Both the position numbers and the translations under genes were made by a program. From Cellvibrio sp. (GTDB lineage: Bacteria; Pseudomonadota; Gammaproteobacteria; Pseudomonadales; Cellvibrionaceae): 10,768 nt of DNA. The notes below the pieces were generated by a model. The model did not search any database. It was given only the letters and a program-made list of their open reading frames with translations, and had not been told where the DNA came from. Below, in pieces: positions 6,916 to 10,768 of the stretch. The stretch covers positions 1,947 to 12,714 of the forward strand of contig DQHS01000209.1 in assembly GCA_003524365.1 (NCBI GenBank), written 5' to 3'. Every line of letters begins with the position of its first letter. Positions within the stretch are counted from its first letter, which is position 1.

Positions 6916-7701
6916 TCAATATTCTACTTCAATTGTCCTATAGGCTTGCGTAATACGCTCTGCCCAGCGTGCAATTCCTGTTTGGGTTGTTAGTCCATCC
7001 TGCCGGATTTCAATCATGGCGCTGGATAAGCCGCGCGTTTCGCCATGTGTGGGAATGCTGAAATCGAACGCATCTTCAATGGGATAGGGCTCGTTAAAGC
7101 CAACGATAATATCACCTTGTTGAGCCAGTGCGCTGTATAGATTTTTAGCGAAGCGGTCATCATTTTTATGTGAAACGCCAATGTGCCAGGGGCGTTGCTG
7201 ATTAAAAAGAAACGGCGTAAAACTGTGGATGCTCAAAAAAAGGGCAGGATGCTGTGGATTGCTGAGGAGGCGCGTATCTAATAATGCATCTATGGCAGCG
7301 TGATAAGGAATAAATAAATTCTGGATACGGTCATCACGCTCGTATGCCGACAAATTTTGATTGCCGGGGATCATAATTCCTGCACTTTGCTCGGGAATTG
7401 ATTCACTGCTTGCAATCGGTCGATTACAGTCAATTACTAATCGCGAATAACTACTCAGTATCAAAGGGGCATCAAGATTTTTCGCCAGCAAGCGCGCCAC
7501 TGCCGCAGCGCCTGGATCCCAACCGATATGGTCGGCCAAGTGCGAATCGCTTAAACCCAATTTATTCAGGCAGGCAGGGACGCGATTGGAGGCATGATCA
7601 CACACCAGCACCACATTGCTTTTACCCTGTTCATTTACTACTTCAAATGCAGCGGGTTCGGTTGCTGAAAAAAATGCGGATGTTGATGGATTATGGTTCA
7701 T
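6916..7701 (-). CDS. N-formylglutamate amidohydrolase family protein
   Basis: Member of the N-formylglutamate amidohydrolase (HutG-like) family, 261 residues, a zinc-dependent amidase fold. Visible motifs: CDHASNRVP (34-42), DHIGWDPG (57-64), SRLVIDCNR (86-94), a SIHSFTP block (157-163) and EIRQD (231-235), which together give the His, Asp and Glu residues typical of the fold. It sits outside any histidine-utilisation cluster, so release of glutamate from N-formylglutamate is doubtful; such stand-alone members may cleave other amides or peptides. Its ATG follows the transglutaminase stop with a single base between (TGATATG), and no strong Shine-Dalgarno separates them, so translation is probably coupled. 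There is no signal peptide. The family call is firm; the substrate is not known. Confidence 0.9.
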   Translation of the reverse strand: MNHNPSTSAFFSATEPAAFEVVNEQGKSNVVLVCDHASNRVPACLNKLGLSDSHLADHIGWDPGAAAVARLLAKNLDAPLILSSYSRLVIDCNRPIASSESIPEQSAGIMIPGNQNLSAYERDDRIQNLFIPYHAAIDALLDTRLLSNPQHPALFLSIHSFTPFLFNQQRPWHIGVSHKNDDRFAKNLYSALAQQGDIIVGFNEPYPIEDAFDFSIPTHGETRGLSSAMIEIRQDGLTTQTGIARWAERITQAYRTIEVEY

Positions 7702-7702
7702 A

Positions 7703-8515
7703 TCAATTCATCTTCACTTCGTCGGTCCAGACTTTAAAACTTTTTAACGTATTGGTGCCAAACACGTTAGTAAGTGGAACATCAGTCGCGTCACGTCCGC
7801 GTGCGATAAGAATATGGCCAATGCGCGGGATATTATTACGCGGATCAAATGTGTGCCACTGACCGTCGAGATAAGCTTCAAACCACGCTGAAAAATCCAT
7901 TGGATTGGGTGAAAAAGGCACGCCTATATCGCCTAGATAACCGGTGCAATAACGTGCGGGAATATTCATGCAGCGGCAAAACGTAATGGCAAGGTGTGTA
8001 TAGTCCCGACAAACGCCCACTTGTTCATTATAAGCTTCAAGGGCAGTTTTTGTTGCGCGCGCATGTTGGTAGCCAAAGTTAATATGGTTATGCACAAAAT
8101 CGCAAATGGCTTGCACGCGCGGCCACCCCATTGGAGTGTTACCAAATAAATTCCAGGCGATGTCAGATAAACGATCCGTTTCACAATAACGGCTGCCTAG
8201 CAAATAAACGATGGTATCGGACGGTAAGTTTTCGACGGCGTGCTGGTGTGCATTTGGATAAACGGGATCTGTTAAACCTGAATCCCGCAACAGTGCATTT
8301 GTTGAAATAGTAAATATGCCGGGTGGCGCCATAATGCGGCTGCACCAATTGCCAAAATTATCGCGATAGGCATTAATGGGAACAGCGGGATTAGTGATGA
8401 TGTGATCGGGAATAATAATATCGGAGGCGCGGGTGTAGTGCAGGTTTAATGTCAGCAGCATTGGAGTAGGCTGCGGACAGTCATAAATTAATTCGTAGCC
8501 GACGCGAATATCCAT
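7703..8515 (-). CDS. Transglutaminase-like (cysteine protease fold) protein with Ser at the expected catalytic His
   Basis: Protein of 270 residues with an N-terminal beta region (about 1-100) and a transglutaminase core (about 115-230). The nucleophile block is GVCRDYTHLAI, with Cys169, and the acid is in WHTFDPRNN, with Asp224. Between them, where such proteins normally show a histidine in a HAWFE-like context, this protein has MDFSAWFEAYL, with Ser209 (codon TCA at 7889-7891). Spacings of 40 and 15 residues place Ser209 at the His position. The reading is clean on both sides, so no frameshift explains it. The C-terminal part (GHILIARGRDATDVPLTNVF) is conserved-looking and of unknown role. 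GAGGAG lies 7 bases before the ATG. No signal peptide is seen. It is first in a unit with the amidohydrolase and DUF1993 genes. Protease, transglutaminase or non-catalytic roles are all open. Confidence 0.87.
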   Translation of the reverse strand: MDIRVGYELIYDCPQPTPMLLTLNLHYTRASDIIIPDHIITNPAVPINAYRDNFGNWCSRIMAPPGIFTISTNALLRDSGLTDPVYPNAHQHAVENLPSDTIVYLLGSRYCETDRLSDIAWNLFGNTPMGWPRVQAICDFVHNHINFGYQHARATKTALEAYNEQVGVCRDYTHLAITFCRCMNIPARYCTGYLGDIGVPFSPNPMDFSAWFEAYLDGQWHTFDPRNNIPRIGHILIARGRDATDVPLTNVFGTNTLKSFKVWTDEVKMN

Positions 8516-8634
8516 TTTAAAACTCCTCGTATAACAATAGGTTTAATAGTGCTGCAAGCAGACATCTTTTAGCCCTATGTTTTCAGTTCGCTAGCGCACC
8601 TAAATTAAAATATGCAGTGGCGGATACTGAGGAG

Positions 8635-8670
8635 AAAGTGGATTGCACCTAAATGATGCAATCCACTTTT
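8635..8670 (-). terminator. Hairpin terminator after the methyltransferase-like gene
   Basis: Perfect 13-base arms (AAAGTGGATTGCA at 8635-8647, TGCAATCCACTTT at 8657-8669) with a 9-base loop start 17 bases after the methyltransferase stop. The arms carry A and T runs at their outer ends, and the minus-strand transcript continues TTTCTCC, a short U-rich tail. It probably ends the upstream transcript and isolates the transglutaminase unit. The symmetrical A/T ends would also allow action on the plus strand. Confidence 0.7.
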
Positions 8671-8686
8671 GCTTTCTATAATCTGA

Positions 8687-9556
8687 TTATTTTTTTCTGA
8701 ATAATAAAGTTACGCGATTAGACTCTCCAATTGTACTATTTTTCGCTTTTTGTTCGTCTGTGCCGCTTAGGCTAGGCGGTAAGCGCCATACATTGTCATC
8801 TGCTTGTGGATCATCTTTGGGGTTTTTATTGATATCGTTTTCGCCAACGAATTCAAATCCCGCCGCCGCCATAGCGCTAATTAAATATGAGCGTTTTAAA
8901 TAGCCACGGCTACCATCCGCCCATGCATCGGGTTTATCTTCTGCCATCGCATGTTGAACAATGCCGACAACACCGCCGGGCTTCAGTACGCGATGAGTTT
9001 CAGCCAGCGCTTGTTTTAAATAATTTCCTTTCGCATCGAAACGCGCAAGGTTGTGCAGGGCGCGAATAAACAAAACGGCATCCACTTTGCCAGTTAATTC
9101 CGCCGGCATATTGGCAAAGGTATAGGCTTCACCTTTGGCACCATTTGCGCCGCCCCAGGTTTTTGCATCTACAGCAAATTGCGCTGGCCATGTTTTGCGC
9201 TTCTCAATAAATTCCGGCGTCGCAAATCCGCCAAATTCCGGCCACATGGGTAAGCTGTAGTCGACTGCAATCAAGCGACCTTCAGCACCCAAATACGGCA
9301 GCAAAATTTTTGAATACCAGCCTTCACCCGGAAGTGCTTCTACTACCGTATCGCCTTGTTTAATGCCAAAAAATTCCAGCGTTTCCACCGGATGGCGTGC
9401 TACGTAACGCGCCTGATGTGCTGCGGGCAGGCTTTGGGTAACGGCGACTAATTGTTTTTTATCGGCGTCGCTTAAGGTGGCCGTCTGCTTGTGATCAACC
9501 ACACTGGAGCAGCTCTGCAGCAAGATTGCAGCGCCGAGTATCAGGAGTTTATTCAT
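8687..9556 (-). CDS. Exported methyltransferase-fold protein, probable lipoprotein
   Basis: Protein of 289 residues with a class I SAM-methyltransferase fold, of the type grouped as predicted methyltransferases in COG4798 (recalled, not searched). The N-terminus is a signal peptide (MNKLLILGAAILLQSC) with a lipobox-like LQSC before Cys16, so it is probably lipidated and faces the periplasm. Motif I is VVEALPGEGWYS (71-82), glycine-poor compared with the classical GxGxG, followed by AVDYS (97-101). Motif IV-like DAVLFIRALHNL lies at 159-170, and RVLKPGGVVGIV at 189-200. AAGGA lies 8 bases before the ATG. It is probably a single-gene transcript, as a strong terminator follows. SAM is not expected in the periplasm, so the protein may bind another ligand or be non-enzymatic; sequence alone does not decide. 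Confidence 0.82.
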   Translation of the reverse strand: MNKLLILGAAILLQSCSSVVDHKQTATLSDADKKQLVAVTQSLPAAHQARYVARHPVETLEFFGIKQGDTVVEALPGEGWYSKILLPYLGAEGRLIAVDYSLPMWPEFGGFATPEFIEKRKTWPAQFAVDAKTWGGANGAKGEAYTFANMPAELTGKVDAVLFIRALHNLARFDAKGNYLKQALAETHRVLKPGGVVGIVQHAMAEDKPDAWADGSRGYLKRSYLISAMAAAGFEFVGENDINKNPKDDPQADDNVWRLPPSLSGTDEQKAKNSTIGESNRVTLLFRKK

Positions 9557-9630
9557 GGTTATTTTCCTTTGAGGAGTTAAGGGCGCATAACAATAAGGCC
9601 TGGGGTGTCCGGTTGCTATCCCTATTTGCC

Positions 9631-9659
9631 TGTTTAACCCTAATTAACATTGATGACAA
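9631..9659 (-). promoter_or_regulatory. Candidate sigma-70 promoter of the methyltransferase-like gene
   Basis: On the minus strand TTGTCA (9659-9654, five of six matches to TTGACA) is followed after 17 bases by TAAACA (9636-9631, a weak -10 match). It lies about 75 bases before the start codon. The -35 box and spacing are good and the -10 box is poor, so this is only a candidate. Confidence 0.28.
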
Positions 9660-9689
9660 AAGATAACTGGTGCGATATTTGTGGTGCGT

Positions 9690-9717
9690 CTTAATAAGTT
9701 TTTGTAAAAATATTAAG
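9690..9717. repeat. AT-rich imperfect palindrome overlapping the transaldolase stop
   Basis: CTTAATA and TATTAAG arms (9690-9696, 9711-9717), with TTTTT/AAAAA pairing inside and a two-base bulge, span the transaldolase-like stop codon (9713-9715). The stem has almost no GC pairs, so it would be a weak terminator at best. It may be the 3' end signal of that gene, as no other hairpin was found before the next gene. Confidence 0.3.
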
Positions 9718-10681
9718 GATTGTTTTCTAAATACTGGCTAATGATCGCCTCGATCTGCCTCTGGGTATCATCGAGTAAGCGTATATCCTCAGCCAGTTTT
9801 GCATGCGCCATGACGCTGTAATTAAAAGACCAGCGAAATTCTTTTTCAGGCATCGCTAGTGGGCGATAATCTTCAGGGGCAGGGATAGGCGCGATGAGTT
9901 GGCGCTCCAGAAGGCCGGTTTGTTTGCTTAGCGCATCCAATAGCGCAGGTGTTATCGCCAGCTGGTCGCAACCTGCCAGTGCCTGAATTTGAAGCATGCT
10001 ATTAAATCCGGTACCCATAATACGGGTGGGGTAACCGAAATATTTATAGTTCTGATAAATCGAAATCAGGGTCGCTACACCGGGATCGTTAGCTCCTGAA
10101 TAATCCGTATCGGGTTCATTGGTTTTATACCATGCGCAGATAGGTTCGACGGGCGTGGAAATTTGAAAAACGTTTGAATCGGCACAAGCCTGCGCCTGAA
10201 TAAAACTGTAGACAAAAATGAGACTGCAATTTATCTGCTCGCGTTCCAATTTTTGCGCAGCTTGAATACCTTCCCATGTGGCGGGAATTTTGATCAGAAG
10301 GCGTGACTGATCAATGCGCAGATTGCGATAAGTGTCTACCAGCTGGTGCGCTTTACTCATTATGCCGTCGGTATCAAACGATAAGCTCGCATCGATTTCT
10401 ATCGCTATGCGGCCGGGAATATGCTTTAGAATTTCTATTGCGATACTAACGGTCAATTTATTGATGATGGCTTTTTTATAATCGGAACCCCAGCGTTCGT
10501 CCCGCGCCAGTTCTACAGCTGCTTTAATCAGTTTTTCATTCTGTGGTTGTTGAATGCTTGCCAGTACGTGTGTTGAATCAATATTGGCATCGGTGGGCGA
10601 GAATTTTTTGATGGACTCAATATCGCTACAATCCCCGGTAATCGGGTTCATGGATTTTAATTGTTTTAGTAAATCTGACAT
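9713..10681 (-). CDS. TalB-like transaldolase paralogue with altered active site
   Basis: Protein of 322 residues colinear with E. coli TalB (317), which moves dihydroxyacetone units between sugar phosphates in the pentose phosphate pathway. Retained: Schiff-base Lys131 in LLIKIPATWEGI (TalB Lys132), Asp17, Glu95 in IEIDASLSFD, and Ser175. Changed, by my alignment to recalled TalB: the TTNPSL signature reads NIDSTH (Asn35 to Asp), NCNLT reads NCSLI (Asn154 to Ser, Thr156 to Ile), Phe178 to Pro, Arg181 to Pro, and the SFR block reads GFN (Ser226 to Gly, Arg228 to Asn). The three phosphate-binding residues are therefore lost. The frame is intact and the fold-defining stretches are well kept, so this is a diverged functional paralogue rather than a decaying gene. 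GAGGA lies 6 bases before the ATG. It appears to stand alone. An aldolase acting on unphosphorylated compounds or a non-catalytic role are possible. Confidence 0.85.
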   Translation of the reverse strand: MSDLLKQLKSMNPITGDCSDIESIKKFSPTDANIDSTHVLASIQQPQNEKLIKAAVELARDERWGSDYKKAIINKLTVSIAIEILKHIPGRIAIEIDASLSFDTDGIMSKAHQLVDTYRNLRIDQSRLLIKIPATWEGIQAAQKLEREQINCSLIFVYSFIQAQACADSNVFQISTPVEPICAWYKTNEPDTDYSGANDPGVATLISIYQNYKYFGYPTRIMGTGFNSMLQIQALAGCDQLAITPALLDALSKQTGLLERQLIAPIPAPEDYRPLAMPEKEFRWSFNYSVMAHAKLAEDIRLLDDTQRQIEAIISQYLENNP

Positions 10682-10747
10682 TGTTGATCCTCGTTATAAG
10701 ATTTGTATCGCGATTGATATAGTCCTGCTCGACCCTATGTACTGTTC

Positions 10748-10768
10748 TCGTTCCCAAGCTCCGCTTGG
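10748..10768. repeat. Inverted repeat cut by the right edge, likely dispersed intergenic element
   Basis: CCAAGC (10754-10759), loop TCC, GCTTGG (10763-10768) form a perfect hairpin that reaches the last base, preceded by TCGTTC. The visible half resembles GTTCCCAAGCTCC-type palindromes that I recall as dispersed intergenic repeats in many bacteria; if so, it should continue as GGAAC. It lies 67 bases upstream of the transaldolase-like start. Confidence 0.45.

Noticed and set aside
6916..7701. Naming the amidohydrolase hutG
   Set aside because: The family fits, but no histidine-utilisation genes are near and the substrate cannot be inferred.
7398..7862. 154-codon plus-strand frame opposite the amidohydrolase and transglutaminase genes
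   Set aside because: Shadow of two well-supported minus-strand genes; no motif and no ribosome site.
7880..7900. Frameshift or sequencing error causing the Ser at the transglutaminase histidine site
   Set aside because: Family-like sequence in the same frame runs on both sides (MDF before, AWFEAYL after), so no indel is needed. A point substitution error cannot be excluded.

Overview
The window looks like a chromosomal segment of a Gammaproteobacterium. The large TonB-dependent receptor belongs to the Xanthomonas/Caulobacter carbohydrate-receptor type, and base composition is moderate. The mix of genes resembles Cellvibrio or its relatives. That placement is inference; no marker gene is present.

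Region 1 (1-4197, all on the minus strand, read right to left) is a cell-surface signalling cassette: a FecI-type ECF sigma factor, an overlapping FecR-type transmembrane anti-sigma factor, a 336-base gap with several inverted repeats, and a TonB-dependent receptor cut by the left edge. The receptor frame is longer than its obvious start suggests. Upstream of a well-placed internal start (1720, with its own Shine-Dalgarno and signal peptide), the same frame runs on without a stop and encodes an STN signalling domain with another signal peptide (start near 2137). The expected circuit is receptor occupied, then STN contacts FecR, then FecR acts on the sigma factor, then receptor transcription.

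Region 2 (4442-6367, plus strand) is a cytoplasmic GH13 alpha-glucan enzyme, divergent from the sigma factor. It suggests, without proving, that the cassette senses an alpha-glucan or maltooligosaccharide rather than an iron chelate.

Region 3 (6400-8515, minus strand) is a tight three-gene unit: a transglutaminase-like protein, an N-formylglutamate amidohydrolase family protein and a DUF1993 protein. The transglutaminase has serine where the catalytic histidine is expected.

Region 4 (8635-10681, minus strand) holds an exported, probably lipid-anchored methyltransferase-fold protein followed by a strong hairpin terminator, then a TalB-like transaldolase paralogue. The paralogue keeps the Schiff-base lysine but has lost most residues that hold the sugar phosphate. 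The right edge cuts through an inverted repeat that looks like a dispersed element.

No tRNA, rRNA, CRISPR array, transposase or phage gene was seen. The most unusual items are the two-start STN-receptor frame and the remodelled transaldolase active site.
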